A stretch of DNA of 64,000 nucleotides from Choristoneura fumiferana (taxonomy: Eukaryota > Arthropoda > Insecta > Lepidoptera > Tortricidae). The notes below the pieces were generated by a model, which was not told the origin of the DNA, made no database searches, and saw only the letters and a list, made by a program, of their open reading frames with translations. The position numbers were made by a program, and so were the translations under genes. Of this stretch, positions 1 to 11,733 are shown in pieces (position 1 is the stretch's first letter; the number at the start of each line of letters is the position of its first letter). The stretch spans positions 3,361,892 through 3,425,891 of the forward strand of contig NC_133490.1 in assembly GCF_025370935.1 (NCBI RefSeq), given 5' to 3'.

Positions 1-1012
1 TTTCATCAATTTGTTTCAACTACATGTGATACTACTTATTTGACATGTAGATTACTATTGCCAGTTGCTATTTTGGATACAAACCTGGAGTCCGCCGCAA
101 TGGTCTCGCGCTTCCCAAGTCATAAATAAGTAATGAGATCCACGTCCTCATTATTTGTACAAAATTATTCATGAGTATTGAAGTTTCCCGAAGTTTTATA
201 CTAGTGCTTGAAGTTAAAACTACACCCGTTCATTAATTCAGTATGAGCTGCGTTTGGTTGAAAAATGACGTTTTGGTGTCGAAATTGTTCGCAAAATACC
301 TTGTTAGTAAATTGAACCATTTCTATCGCAACCTACTATTAAACGTTGTCACAATAAACGTAATAAGTACTGAAGTGTGAGCAAACAGTGACTTAAAAGC
401 TATAAGTACGTGTACATTTATTGTCCTACCTCGGCCGGTAAGAAAGTTAATTGTTAAAAATGAGTTACTGCAGATATTGAACTTCAAATAAGATTACATT
501 GTATTGTATGGACAGTTTCTAATGTTTCTCGGTTAATTACATTAGGTGTATATGTAGGTCCGATATTGGTTTTAATAGTCGCTCTGGTCGCATTCCTATG
601 ATATTGATTAGAGGGATGCGATGCTTTGCCGACTCGAAGGGCGATGGCGGAATGCCTCCTGTGCCTTGTACTGGTAATACTTATATCGTACCTACTTTGT
701 AAAAAGCTCATATCTCTATTAGATATGTGAACTAAACAAAACCTTGAAAAAAATTGAGAATAGAGTTGACGAAGTATAATTATCAATTTTGAAATAAGAC
801 TTTTTTTAAAGTAGGACAATATGTCGTACTTGATACTTTATTACTCACGCTAGCGAATTTGCCGTTACGCTGATTGTTTTTCCGATAAAACTCTCATATA
901 TATTGAGATCTGAATTGATTCGCGAAACTGCCGCCTTCCATCTGGGTACACCTGTTTTATATGTTACGTACTTTTACATTACACCCTATCTATCTATACT
1001 AACTAACTAAGG
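1..1012. other. AT-rich intergenic DNA, nothing recognised
   Basis: No open frame with recognisable protein similarity, no tRNA-like box pair and no clear inverted or tandem repeat was seen. Frames up to about 110 codons exist on the minus strand (484-819), but their composition is what translated AT-rich noncoding DNA gives. Confidence 0.5.
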
Positions 1013-1175
1013 TTTTTTTTTTTTTTATACGACTGGAAGGCAAACGAGCAAGAGGGTCTCCTGATGGTAAGAGATGACCACCGCCCATAAACATCTGCAA
1101 CACCAGGGGTATTGCAGATACGTTGCCAACCTAGAGGCCTAAGATGGAATACCTCAAGTGCCAGTAATTTCACCG
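1013..1175 (-). repeat. SINE-2 family copy, truncated
   Basis: This is the 3' half of a family with further copies at 12216-12495, 13394-13658, 27061-27307 and 48264-48541. Read on the minus strand it runs from the 'ggtgaaattactggcacttg' block to a poly-A tail, seen here as a T run at 1013-1026. The 5' half is missing: similarity stops at 1175, where the hAT-like terminal sequence begins. The 3' region resembles the end of a common lepidopteran LINE (inference from memory of that family), so it could instead be a 5'-truncated LINE end. Confidence 0.7.
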
Positions 1176-1402
1176 GTTCTTAACAGTCAGGAGGGACCAT
1201 TTGACAAACTTTCTGTCTTGCCAGGGACCACCAACTGTTTGAAGGTAAAATTAAACGATAAAATTAAAATTGTAAATGAATGAACGTTTGCTCCCGCTAC
1301 TTGACTGGCGCGTCGTTTTGCCAATTCGTTGTTGATAGCTTCGCGGCCCACTTCGAGTTCTTCCAGGGACCACCAGTGGTCCGCGGACCACAGGTTAAGA
1401 AC
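1176..1402. mobile_element. hAT-like non-autonomous element (tentative)
   Basis: The two borders read 'ggttcttaac' inward from each end. The right border, on the minus strand, continues into CTGTGGTCCGCGGACCAC, which resembles terminal inverted repeats of hAT transposons (GGTTCTCAACCTGTGGTCC type). It lies directly against the truncated SINE-2 copy at 1013-1175, suggesting insertion into it. No transposase frame is present and an 8-bp target duplication was not found, so the family call is tentative. Confidence 0.4.
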
Positions 1403-2011
1403 CACCTATAGAATAAGAAGACTATGAATCTGAATAGGTCTAGAAGGTTTGATCCTAAAATATATGAAATGAAAACACAGGCTCGGCAGATGATGATGAT
1501 GATGATATACAAAGTAAGGAACCNNNNNNNNNNTTACTTCACTGTCAGGCATTCTTTGCCTAACATGTACCAGACACCTGGTCGCGAGATAGGGGGCGGA
1601 AGCAGTTCCGTAGGTAACTGTGTTTAATTTATATGTTTTAATTCTTCTGTGGGGTTAAAACGCCACAGTATTTGTTGCAATTTGCGCTGTGAATCATGTA
1701 TTAAAACACTGCCTATAAAATTTATCTATATCTGCACTCACTACGTATCTTATGCTGACGAAATCTAATTAATATGCTAATGAGGTCGTCTTGAACTGTT
1801 GGACCTACATGTGAATATTGTTTAATGACAAACGGAAGTCGTCACAGCTGATCCGTCGAATACAGCACGGAGCTTAGTCGTGAGACTCATTCTCGCAACA
1901 CTCGTGATAGGGAGAATGTAAGAGGTTTCCTCACGAATTAGTGCTTATTTTCGGTCATATGACCTAGTTTATGTACTCCGAAATAAGTCACAATATTTAT
2001 TTTTAAATTAG
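1403..2011. other. Unassigned AT-rich stretch with microsatellite
   Basis: A short GAT-repeat microsatellite lies near 1488-1507, just left of the sequence gap. The rest shows no recognisable gene or repeat. Confidence 0.5.
1524..1533. other. Assembly gap (10 N)
   Basis: Ten undetermined bases. The round number suggests a placeholder of arbitrary length; the true gap size is unknown. It follows the GAT microsatellite, a plausible cause of an assembly break. Confidence 0.98.
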
Positions 2012-2800
2012 TTATCGCGTTTTAAACCTGCGCTCTAAACATAAAAATCGACTTAAAGCCTGTTCATAAGATCTCCTAATCCCCTGGAGATTCCTTAATG
2101 GAATTTTTACTATAAAACGCCCGTCTGACTGACGGGTTGTGTTCAGTGTAAAATGACTTTCGCATGCATTGTCATCTTTAGATAAAATGTTATGATCTGG
2201 AGCTCGAACTGTTTCAAGCTCAAAAATTGATTTAATTGATTTTGAGCTCATCAGCGTATTTTGTAAAAAATTGCAATGGACTGTAGTTTATTATTATTAC
2301 CTTTGCATGACAGAACCGTACCTGACACTAAATAACAAATTTACTCTTATTTAGAGACGGTTTATTTTACCTAATGAAATTCTATGTGTACCTAAACACT
2401 CCAAATATTTCAGCACCTAACAACAAATCTATTTCTGATGGCAAATGGAATGTTGGGTCAGCTAAGAAAATATTAGGAGGAATATTTAGTGATGTACAGT
2501 CAACCTTTCGAACTGGTAAAAGTTGCGTAATCTGAGGTACAATGAAGCAATTTATGTCAACTACGTATTTGTCATGACGAGAAGATATAGCTACATCACA
2601 CCGTTTGTGATGCGTGACGACTGACAATTTAATCCTTCAACAGAAGTTGAAGTTGAATATGCAGGTAAATTAAGCTTGGAAATAATTTCTCTGTCATCAA
2701 GCAACAAGTACTACCGTTGTCCAACAGTGCGCGCACAGTGATTTTGTTACCATCGCGATCAGCGACGTCGACGAGTGCCGTAGACACAGCACGCTGCTGT
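2012..2800 (-). pseudogene. BEL/Pao retrotransposon protease and N-terminal pol fragment
   Basis: On the minus strand this follows the gag fragment. Near 2724-2712 the translation reads LLDNGSTCC, matching the active-site flap of the retropepsin-like protease of BEL/Pao elements (family A17); the usual D-S/T-G is D-N-G here. Further on come LADPTFHLPSEIDLLLGAE-type residues (2382-2627), typical of the C-terminal half of that protease, and then the segment leading into pol with ACESHF and LSRFLCLERRF (2012-2251). Similarity stops at 2012, before any reverse transcriptase motif, so RT, RNase H and integrase are missing. Reading needs frame changes between the pieces, so this is a dead remnant. 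Confidence 0.85.
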
Positions 2801-2899
2801 GATCAGCGGTGGTAGACGACAGAGCGATATTGTCGTTTGGTTGGTCGTCATCAGTGTGCTCGCCCCGCTCGGCGGCGGAGGCAGTCAGTACGGTGCTTG

Positions 2900-4148
2900 T
2901 GCCTGGAGCGCCAGAGCTGTCAGCGCTGGCATGAGACGATTGGTCGTCCGTATGTAATAGTGAATTGTGCCACTTTGAGCACTGTAAGCACGGACCTAGC
3001 CGACACTTTTTGTCTGGATGCCTAGGTCGTAAACAATTGAGACATAACTTTAAACTGTTTGCCTTTGCAGACGTGTTTCTACAGTTAAAGATTTAAATAT
3101 TGGACACTGATAAACGGCATGTTTATTATTACACAGAGCGCATGAACGTGAAAACGAAGGCGGGGTTAGCTGGTTTTGCGACAAAGGTTTTAGGTCGAAC
3201 ATGACTAACATCGCTATGACGACGCCTTTGCTGCGCCTGTGACTCTGCCATGGTTTCCAATAAATCAGCACGAATTTTCAGAATCTTGAAACTCGTTCAG
3301 TGTAGGAATATCTTTAATGGTGTTTCGGTGTTCCTCCCATTCACGTCTAGTCAAAGGATCCAACTTATTAGAAATCATGTAGATCACAAGCACGTCCCAA
3401 TGATCGGTAGGCAACTTCAGCGTAGCGAGAGCTCTGAGGTTTTTATTAACAATGTCTATAATATTTCTGAGAGCTCGCGCAGACTCTTTGATCACGGGTT
3501 CAATATTAAAAATGGCTTGGATATGATTGTTTATCAGTAATCTATTATTATTATAACGATCGCATAACAGCGACCATGCAACCTCATAGTTATCCGCTGA
3601 AAAGTCTAAGGAGCGGATAATTAAAGCAGCACTATCGGTTAAGGCTGCGCGCAAATAATGAAATTTATGAATCGTGGGTATTGAATTATTCGAATGAATT
3701 AATGACGCATAGGTATCATGGAACTCGAGCCAATCTTGATAGCGACCAGAAAAACTTGGCAGTTGGATAGTGGGTAACTTTAAGCTTGGCCCACCTGTGA
3801 GGACAGCCCTCGAACCTGACTCCGCCGACTGGAGGCTGTCGGCGCCGCCCGCAGCGCCGCTGTGCCTGTCCAACACCTCTCGAGCGCCGGCGACGGCCGC
3901 GTAGTACTGATCTTCAAATCCTTACGTCTTTAAACTGGTCGTCTGGAATTTCAGACAGACGTTCTATGTCAGACTGCGTGCTGTCGAAATATGCATAAAG
4001 TTCCTCGAATTTAGACAAACGAATATTAATTTCTTTGAGTTGTAGGTTACTAAGTGATTCGCACTAGAACGACTTCTAAATATGATTTAAATTGCGTAAG
4101 CTTGGATTTATACGAAGCTCGCACTCTAATTAAGCCTTTGAGATCCAT
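2900..4148 (-). pseudogene. BEL/Pao retrotransposon gag fragment
   Basis: The minus-strand reading starts at an ATG at 4148 with a short basic N-terminus (MDLKGLIRVRASYKSKL), then frame-broken coiled-coil-like sequence. A 200-residue open stretch follows (3265-3876) with the DUF1759-type gag core (LKLPTIQLPSFSGRYQDW, KFHYLRAAL, LLINNHIQAI). Zinc knuckles follow: one with CALCNNKH spacing near 3150-3120 and two more at 3045-2955 (CLNCLRPRHPDKKC and CLQCSKWHNSLLH). This order is that of BEL/Pao gag. Stops and frameshifts make it non-functional. Whether the sequence right of 4148 is its leader or LTR could not be shown. Confidence 0.88.
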
Positions 4149-6415
4149 TATATACTTAGTGCCAAGAATGAAAATGCAAGTAATAGGTACTTCGCGAATA
4201 GATATGCAAGTGAAGCGATAGTTAAATCAAAAAATATAATATATATAAATGCAAAAGTAGGCAAAATGCGAGGAAACAAGTAAACATGCGCCGGGTCGCC
4301 TTTTGTTCTCAAGGCGGAGGAATGCGCGCTGGCCGCTGTGCATGCGCAGACACCGTGCACGACTCTGAGAAGCGCTCGCTTACAGCCACGCAAGAAGCCT
4401 GACACAGTACGACACTGTGCTGCGTTGCTGGAAAGCACCGTAAATCTTTTAAGCACAGAATTAAATAAATATTAGCCACTTGCAGATGAAACCTAAACAC
4501 GAATCAAATGGAAATTGATTGATAGGCAATTAGATTTTGTACTTATACAATTAAGCACTAGAAATTTGTTACGACTAGTTACGTGAAATTACCTTAAATT
4601 TTGGTAAAATGTTACAAAGAAGAACTAATGAATAGTGAATTTAATTATTATATTTCTCTTAATAAATCGTTAGGTACCTAATTAAAGGTTGTACCTAAAC
4701 GATTGAAGTTGGGGCATTCCAAAGGTAAATGATTTTACCAATGTGTACTCGTATCTATTGACGAATGACTTTAATGATGATATGACTAGGAAATCAATTA
4801 TGTTAAACGTTAATGCAACTGGGAATGACACAAAGTGAAAAATCGGAACGAACTCACAATTAGTTATGCCTTCCTCGGTGCTCACGTAGGTATTGTAATA
4901 ATGATTGCAGACGACGACTGCTTGATGATGAAGTAATTAATTCTTCTTGTTGTAAATTCTTGATTAAGTTAAAACTGTGGTTTGTTTCCGTAGGTGGGCC
5001 TTTGGGTACTTCCTCCTGCAAATAGGCACTTTCTGCTTACGAATCACCCTTCGTTAATTAACTTCTTGACGACCGTTTGTGCCACGCAGTTAAACTAGGC
5101 CTGATCTGAGTATGAACACTTGCAAATCCGCTTTGTAGTCTGCGTGTTTATGAAATTTTAATTGTTGTTGCACAGTTGGGCCTGATCTGAGTACAATACT
5201 TGCAATCCGCCACGTATCGCCTGCGCTGTCCTTTGATCTCGCTGTTTGCACACTGCTTGATCGCTATTGACCTCCTTCGGTGGTCGCTGGGTATAAATCC
5301 GGTATCGTAAGGCCAAATGTTGAGGCGTCAATCTCGATGCAAGGGTGCGTGTTGAAGATCAGGAGATGATTAAAACTTGACTCAAACTTTACAGTATATA
5401 ATAAAAAAATTACATAAAAAGTACATAGGTGTGATAGGTGCGACGTCGTAAAGCCGAGTGAGGCGCTCGGTGTTTATCGCATGCCCGAGCGCTTGCTTGC
5501 AGTTATATACGGCGTTAACACATCCACTAAAACCTTTCGAAAACTCTATTGATAAAAACGTATGCGTAAGTATTATTTATTATTAGAAAATGCGAAAAAA
5601 TTACATCGATCCTAGAATTAAATAAACCTACACTAGCATCCCGATATTCATGCTGTGGTTCTACTTATCGAAAATGGCATAAACAATTGGAAGTGCAAGT
5701 GGAAGTGGAAGTGGAAGTGAAATAAAAAAGAACAATACCTCTCCTTGCAGTCGGGTAAAAAAAAACACAAATGAAATGAAGAAACGAAACGCAATCACTG
5801 GAAGTGTCTTAGCGTGAATAACAGTGAAGCCGCCGATAAAAACCGCATTACGAGAACAAACCGGGCCGATTTACGGCGACCGGATCTGGTACCGGCTGCC
5901 GGACAAATGAAAAAAAAAATTGCCAATGTATGTACGACTACATAAAGTCGCGTTAGAGGTTGGAGTAAGATCAGAAGATGAATCTGGAAACGGATAACCG
6001 TCTCTTGGGGATGAAGTGGGTTGCATCTACCTACCGTAAACCCGTCACGTCGGCGACTAGGTGGCAAAGGAGGAACAACTCGTCAGTTTTAGTGGGTAAA
6101 ACCTCCATAACCACACCATAACCACGTTCTCGAAAACAAACCGTCATATCAGTTTGGCGATTAGATTTACATAGCAAGCAATTGTATGTAATACCTATGA
6201 GAAAGTCAAAGTCAGTTTTTTTTTTGCATAAAATGTGGTACAATGTGGTTCTTAGTATATTAAGTAGTCGCACACATTTTGCCAATTATTGGCACGCAAA
6301 CGGAGAGGTTAAGTGCTGCACTAGGCAGGGCATGCTTTACAAAAACTGTCAGGAAACAAATGTTAACCATGTCATACTCAGTAGAGGAAAAAAATACAAA
6401 AAAGAGAAAAAGTAA
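4149..6415. other. Unassigned; possible retroelement leader, short direct repeat
   Basis: No gene recognised. The part next to the BEL/Pao gag start (4149-4500) could be its leader, but no matching LTR pair was found. A block beginning 'gcctgatctgagta' occurs at 5099-5131 and again at 5179-5209, an 80-bp direct repeat with small changes. A GTGGAA-type minisatellite lies at about 5689-5722. The rest is AT-rich DNA without recognisable features. Confidence 0.4.
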
Positions 6416-6886
6416 TTAAAAGTACCGAGTCAAAACATTCAACTCTCTGTGCCCGCAATCGTTGAACCCGTGGGCATGGCCAGAGACGATGGCAAGCGCC
6501 CCGACGAGGCTACTCTGGTGCCATGGAAGCTGGGTAGGGCTCTGGTGTGGGACGCAACGTGTGTCGACACTTTCGCGCTGTCCCACATTCAGGCAACCCT
6601 CTCACAAGCCGGAGCTGCAGCTGACCAGGCCCAAGTTCTCAAGCGCCGCAAATACTCTTTTCTTTTAAAGGACTATGAGTTTGCGGCGCTCGCAGTAGAG
6701 ATAATGGGTCAGGGCCTTCATGGGGGCCTTGTCGTTCCGGCTGATAGAGACCTCAGGAGACCCCAGAGCTGGCGCTTACCTCTCCAGCGAATTTCTCTTA
6801 CTGTACAGAGAGGTAATGCCGCCAGTGTGTGGGGTCTTGGGGTCTATGCCGCAGGAGGGCCTCTTAGATGGTGTTTTTCTTTTTAG
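6416..6886 (+). pseudogene. C-terminal domain fragment of an invertebrate retroelement protein, possibly nuclease-like
   Basis: The frame is open from 6416 to the stop at 6884-6886; the first in-frame ATG is at 6476. The reading contains EPVGMARDDGKRPD, then W-x-x-GRALVWDATCVDT, AGAAADQA-x(5)-RRKYSFL and LQRISLTVQRGNAASV. I recognise this as a domain recurring in many multicopy invertebrate proteins, usually downstream of a reverse transcriptase. The spacing RPD...W..GR.LVWDAT recalls the RPD-x(n)-D of restriction-like (PD-(D/E)XK) endonucleases in some non-LTR elements; that link is inference. No RT lies upstream. The last 20 residues lose similarity to the family, and an AATAAA signal follows at about 6951-6960. 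Probably a 5'-truncated remnant. Confidence 0.6.
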
Positions 6887-7484
6887 TTAGGTATATTTAT
6901 GTAGTTTTTATTAATTTTGTTTCCTATCATATTATTGTATCTTGTGTTGTGAATAAATAAAATTATCTTTTTCTCATAAACATTCGTCGGAAAGATTACA
7001 AATAATACTAAAAAAAATGTCTACCCTTGGTGATGGATACCTTCTGGTCACAAATTTGCTCTAGGCTAAAAAAAGGAGTTAGGTTGCCCAAACACTTTTG
7101 AAACGGTGCCTATTTTGTGATGTGATAGATTAACACTGTTCGATACTTATACCTAAGGCCTTGTGAAACAACTCATTTGTATGTCTGGTCGGCGTACGCT
7201 GAATCTCTTAAACGCGCCTATCGTAAACGTGTAACCTGAAATGGCGCCGCAACCTGCAAATTTCCCTCTCGCTCCGGCCGCCGTAAAACCGTAGTAAAAT
7301 TTATACAAATCTAATCAGAATTTAGGCTGGAAGTACTTTTATTCATTGTTTTTTTTCTTAACAAAGAAAATAAAGCTTAAATTGCGATTTTTTTTTTAAC
7401 AGAAGTGACTTACAGGTTTCATTTTACTAAAAGCCATCAGTCATCTTGTTGCCTTGTTTCTTGTAGACTAGGGGGGTAGTATTG
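6887..7484. other. 3' flank with AATAAA, otherwise unassigned
   Basis: The AATAAA motif near 6951-6960 could end a transcript of the preceding fragment. Nothing else was recognised. Confidence 0.4.
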
Positions 7485-7846
7485 TACCGGGTGTGGCCTG
7501 TAATACGAGCAAAAAATTAAAACATAGATCGTCCTCGTCAAACAACAACATTAGTTCAGCGACTTTTAAAAATAATGGAGTCCTTGAATTTTCCTTTTTT
7601 CATACAAATTAAATACTGCTATCAATGTACACGCCATCCTAGGACCCAACTGACGTCGCCTGTCATGCTACAAACATCAAAAATTTTGCTTTACATTGCT
7701 TCTTCGAATAAACTTAAAAGTGTAATAAAAATTAAAAAACTAATTATTTTTAAAAGTCGCTGAACTAATGTTGTACAGTTTGAGGAGTATTATCTATGTT
7801 TTAATTATTTGCTCATATTGTCATATAACAGGCCACACCCGGTATA
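7485..7846. mobile_element. MITE with about 100-bp terminal inverted repeats
   Basis: The left end reads TACCGGGTGTGGCCTG and the right end is its inverse (CAGGCCACACCCGGTA). The arms continue inward with small gaps through 'attaaaacatagat' and 'attagttcagcgactttta' to a unique centre around 7580-7730. Length about 360 bp. No transposase frame. The ends are compatible with a TA target, not proven. Family not recognised. Confidence 0.8.
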
Positions 7847-9109
7847 ACGCAATCGCAATCACAAAATACGCCCAGAAAACACTACTAATATATTTTTTTT
7901 AAATCAAAAGCTTTATCCAAACTTCGGAATTGACAATGTCGGCGGTATTTGAACTCTGTTAGGTTCGGTTACTCTACACAGGCAACGCTGCGGTCAGAAC
8001 TGATGTAAGCTAAATCATCCAGTTTTTACGACCACGAACACGTGGCCCCAAAGGGTCGATTTAAGGGTGACAAAAACCATTTATTATTTAATCAGATATT
8101 TAAACCCTGACGAATCTACTGCGAATAAACGCGGGGGTGTTTTTTTGTTTGTGGGGTCGTTAGGATTTATTTGCTTTTATGATTAATTTTTGTTTGTTTT
8201 GTTGCATATATACAAGGATATTATGTATTATGTTCCTGGAGATACTATATACATGGAACTAAATCTCTGCTCTTGTGGTTGGTTCATCGTGAAGTTGTCC
8301 TTCACAGGCTCCTGCTTCAAAGGCTCTTGATAAATTTCGAATACAATTTCGCTCAAAAAAACCGAAGTGTCATCCAAGTTCGTTAGGTTGCCATGCCACG
8401 GTTTTTATAACTCAAACCAGTTCGACTGAGGCTTGTAGACTGTGAATTGATCTTTGGGGTGTAAATTATTGAAGATAAATCATTTTTTTATAATAATGAA
8501 AACTTGAAACGCGTCGCGGACGAGGGCTAAGATAGGACTTTTACTTTTTTTTTCTCCTTCCTGCTTGCTTTCTAATTTTATTGGTGGCCAGTTGCTGGAC
8601 AGTATAGGTATGCAAACTTTTTAATAAATGGGTCGTCTACATAGGCCTTTCGGAAACAGAAGAGACAAGTCAAAATTCAAAAGCAACCTTCTTAACATAA
8701 AGTGTTCGGGTATGACACTCTACTGTGTTTAGATCTGAACTGTATTGTACTTACTTCAGATTCTTTAAATTTCAAAGTCGCGATACTGCCTCAAGAATTC
8801 GTTTAAAATACAACCGCGTAGATCGAATGTCAAATGAGGTCACATGTGCGAGACAAACTCGCTGTAAAATGGAATTTTAGTTTCAGTATGTCTCAAATTT
8901 ATCTGCGAGGAAATTCTTGGAATACCAAAGAGTCGCGAGACTTCAAGGATAGATTGTGAAAATGCAATGATAATATTTTTTGAAGATATTTGAATCTACT
9001 GAGAGCTTATTAGCGTCGAAAGTCTGGCTGGATCGATTGACAATATTTCATTTGGATCTGAAAAGTGGAATTTTGATAAGAATACCTTTAGGACATGCCC
9101 GTGCAGTTA
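7847..9109. other. Unassigned AT-rich DNA
   Basis: No gene, tandem repeat or inverted repeat recognised on either strand. Confidence 0.5.
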
Positions 9110-9350
9110 CGGGATTTAGATTAACACGGACCCGTCTCTTCCCGTGGGTGGGCGTCGCGAAAGGTGACTAAGGGACTTGATTTGAGAATGGGCAGCTTTC
9201 TTCATTGTCAAATTTGAACTCCGGACTCCAGCACTGCGGTGTGGAAGGCCAGAGGAAACCAGCACACTACTTTCCCAACAAAGTTGTCATGAAGGTTCAC
9301 TACTGATCCTTAACTGACGGCCACGACCACTGTAGCAACTTAGAAAAAGA
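9110..9350 (+). repeat. Dispersed repeat D, copy 1
   Basis: Aligns in the same orientation with 17245-17475. Shared blocks include 'gactaaggga', 'gggcagc', 'gaactccggactccagcac', 'tgtggaaggccag', 'gttcact' and 'gcaacttaga'. This copy extends further left ('cttcccgtgggtgggcg'). I know it as a frequent lepidopteran dispersed repeat but cannot assign a class; no terminal repeats or tail were seen. Confidence 0.65.
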
Positions 9351-9962
9351 GATAAAATATACAAGTAATGTGGACAGATTTTGCGTAATTCTCCCGGATT
9401 ATGAAGTGTTTTTTGCGGTAAAGAGCGCCAGTTAAATTAAAAAGATTGCCGGGAGCAAGTTCTAGAATAGAGTTGCTATTAGATTTTCTTTTAGCATTTT
9501 ATACTTCACTATAAAACGCTCCGCTGCACTTGACAGTTTACGAGTAATCCTTTTATGTAATACAAACAACTTTATCGTCATCAGCATCATCAGGTCTCAC
9601 GCGGGGCTAGTGCAAACTGGGGACTTCATTCATACACCACTAAATTATCACGCATGGCAATTGGCATATACACCTGCAGCTTGCAATTTAGTAATGCGTA
9701 ATTAGAACAAAGAAAATACTTATTCACAAACAATGTTAATACAAATAGAAAACACGAAGGACAGGTGTCATTCGGTTGCGAATCGGACACTAGCTCAGCA
9801 TAATGCTGGACCGTTAAAACATCTTAGTACTATTTTTTGAACGAATCCTGCGCGGACGGAGGGAGTCGCGAGTAACGGCTAGTGAATAAATAATTTGTAA
9901 ACTATGAAAAATGTTTATGTACCTAAAGTCTTCACAATGTTTTCCTTTATTGAAATGTTCAT
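9351..9962. other. Unassigned
   Basis: Short CATCATCAGG-like words near 9580 resemble RTE/SINE tails but are too short to call. Nothing else seen. Confidence 0.4.
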
Positions 9963-10065
9963 GGTAAATTGCACGTGTAAATTTCTCACAGAAATTCCGA
10001 AAAACTCAGAGGTGCAAGATCGGATTCGAACTCACGACCAGAAGAGTCTAGTGAGCAAAGGTTTG
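9963..10065 (-). repeat. SINE-1 family, 5' (tRNA-like) part
   Basis: The minus-strand sequence includes a degenerate tRNA-like head with a B-box-like 'gagttcgaatccg' and the following SINE body ('gagtttttcgga', 'aatttac'). It matches the full copies at 14127-14424 and 29600-29908. The 3' part is missing. Confidence 0.65.
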
Positions 10066-10671
10066 GGGCCATCCATAAAGTACGTCAATGAGTACACCAA
10101 TTTTGACCGTTTAAAGCAACCCTCCCCCCCCACACCCGCACCCCCTTTGTCACACGTAATGCTATGAAATTCCCAAATATTTTGTTTCTGTGTCACAAAC
10201 TGCCTAATCCCTCCCCCCGTAAATATATATATGCTTATAGTATAACATAAAACGTAGAACTGAGATCAGTAAACTCGCCAGAATCCCACGCCTCATAATC
10301 TTTAACTGCATATCCTTTCAAATAACCAGTAATATTAAATTTTAGTTCTACAATACTCTGTTATTGCTCGATGGATGCGTTCGAAACTTCCATTCTCCGC
10401 TGGCCAACAGGGCGTAAAAATTGTTACAGTTTTCAGTTTTGTGCAAAGGGTTTCCAGTTATTTGCTCTGTTGCACTGCAAAGTGTTTATTACTTACCCAA
10501 GTAGGTGGAAAACGGGAGAAGCGAGAGCTGGTTCAACATCAGCAAGTAATTTTAATTTTAAAAAGTGCCATTAGACTTGAACGATACTCGACAACGACAT
10601 TATCTATGAAATTTGTTTTGTTTAATAATGCGTCAGATAAGTTCTTTGCATCGACAAAAGCCTTAGAGACC
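10066..10671. other. Unassigned, C-rich tracts
   Basis: C-rich tracts occur near 10121-10148 and 10209-10219. No gene or repeat family recognised. Confidence 0.4.
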
Positions 10672-10775
10672 TTCATCATCATTATCATAACAGCCGTAAG
10701 ATGTCCACTGTTGGACATAGGCCTCCTCCATAAAATTCTAGTTGCTTCGGTTGGCAGCCGCCTGCATCCACCGTT
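10672..10775 (-). mobile_element. RTE-type LINE 3' end fragment
   Basis: On the minus strand this is the end of an RTE reverse transcriptase frame and its tail: 'ggtggatgcagg'-like words, then 'ggaggcctatgtccaacagt', the terminal 'ggctg' and ATGATG repeats at the tail. It matches the better copy at 28960-29414. Only about 100 bp remain. Confidence 0.75.
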
Positions 10776-10815
10776 ATTACCCTCACCTCACCTTAGACAC
10801 CTTACGTCTTATACT

Positions 10816-11020
10816 TTAGAGCAGGGGCGACCAAATTGATTAGACCCAAGATCTACTACTTTTTACTGACGAAACCCTGTGCGATCTACCAATTATATAC
10901 TTCTTGAAATCTTAAATGAATCAGTATAGTTCAGTATTTATATTTTTTTGCCTTGGCATTGCCACGATCGACTGGACTAGTCTTATAATCGACCAGCTGG
11001 GCACCTCTTTCTTAGACTAT
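10816..11020. mobile_element. Possible hAT-like non-autonomous element
   Basis: The left border reads 'gagcaggggcgaccaaattg', then 'gatctac', resembling hAT ends of the CAGGGGT...GATCTAC type. The right border (minus strand 'gaggtgcccagctggtcgat') is only partly complementary. No transposase and no clear target duplication. Confidence 0.3.
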
Positions 11021-11733
11021 CTTATTTATTATTTGTACCTATGTTATGTTTAATGGATTAGATATCTACAGGCAACTACCTCCAGGCAACTTCCAGCTTC
11101 TACCTACCACTTCTATGAACTTGAAACGTCATTGCCTTAGATACTGTAGATGGTTTCCAGACAGATTTCCTTACAAAAAGTCTAACATTGTACAAATAAT
11201 AAAGATAAAAACTCCATTGATAAACATTGTGGCGGTTGTCTGTCTTGTTTAGTTTAGTTTATTTATTCATTCAATATAATATTACATTATATATGTAAAT
11301 GTCAGTTATACGAATTTATATTGAAATCGTCAAAAGTATAAATAAGATTAATAATAATATAAAAATAAAATTCTAAGCATTGTGAAAAGTTCATATATTT
11401 TGTTTCATGTAATAACCCTGTAATTAACCCATTAAATGAACCCCAAATACTTCAAGACCCAAGGTTAATTTCCTCCAAAAATTTAATTCGACCCGCGATA
11501 AACAAATGAACTATTGTAATGTGTTCCGTCTCGACAAATAAAGGCAAATTGTGAGAAACAAAAACGCAGGTGTTGAATAATGACGTTGTGTGCGTGAGTG
11601 TGTGCCTCCAAATTACTCCACAGTGGCTACCGTGAAAAATGCAAAACTATTACTGGGATGGTGTTATGCGGTATGAAGTATGAGACAGTGTTAATATAAT
11701 GGATAGGGATTGATCGATGTTCATGCCAATATC
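11021..11733. other. Unassigned AT-rich DNA
   Basis: No gene or recognised repeat. The left boundary of the following tandem array is sharp at 11734. Confidence 0.45.

Noticed and set aside
1488..1533. Possible SINE/RTE tail at the GAT microsatellite before the gap
   Set aside because: Only 'ggctcggcagatgatgatga' remains next to the gap; too little to assign.
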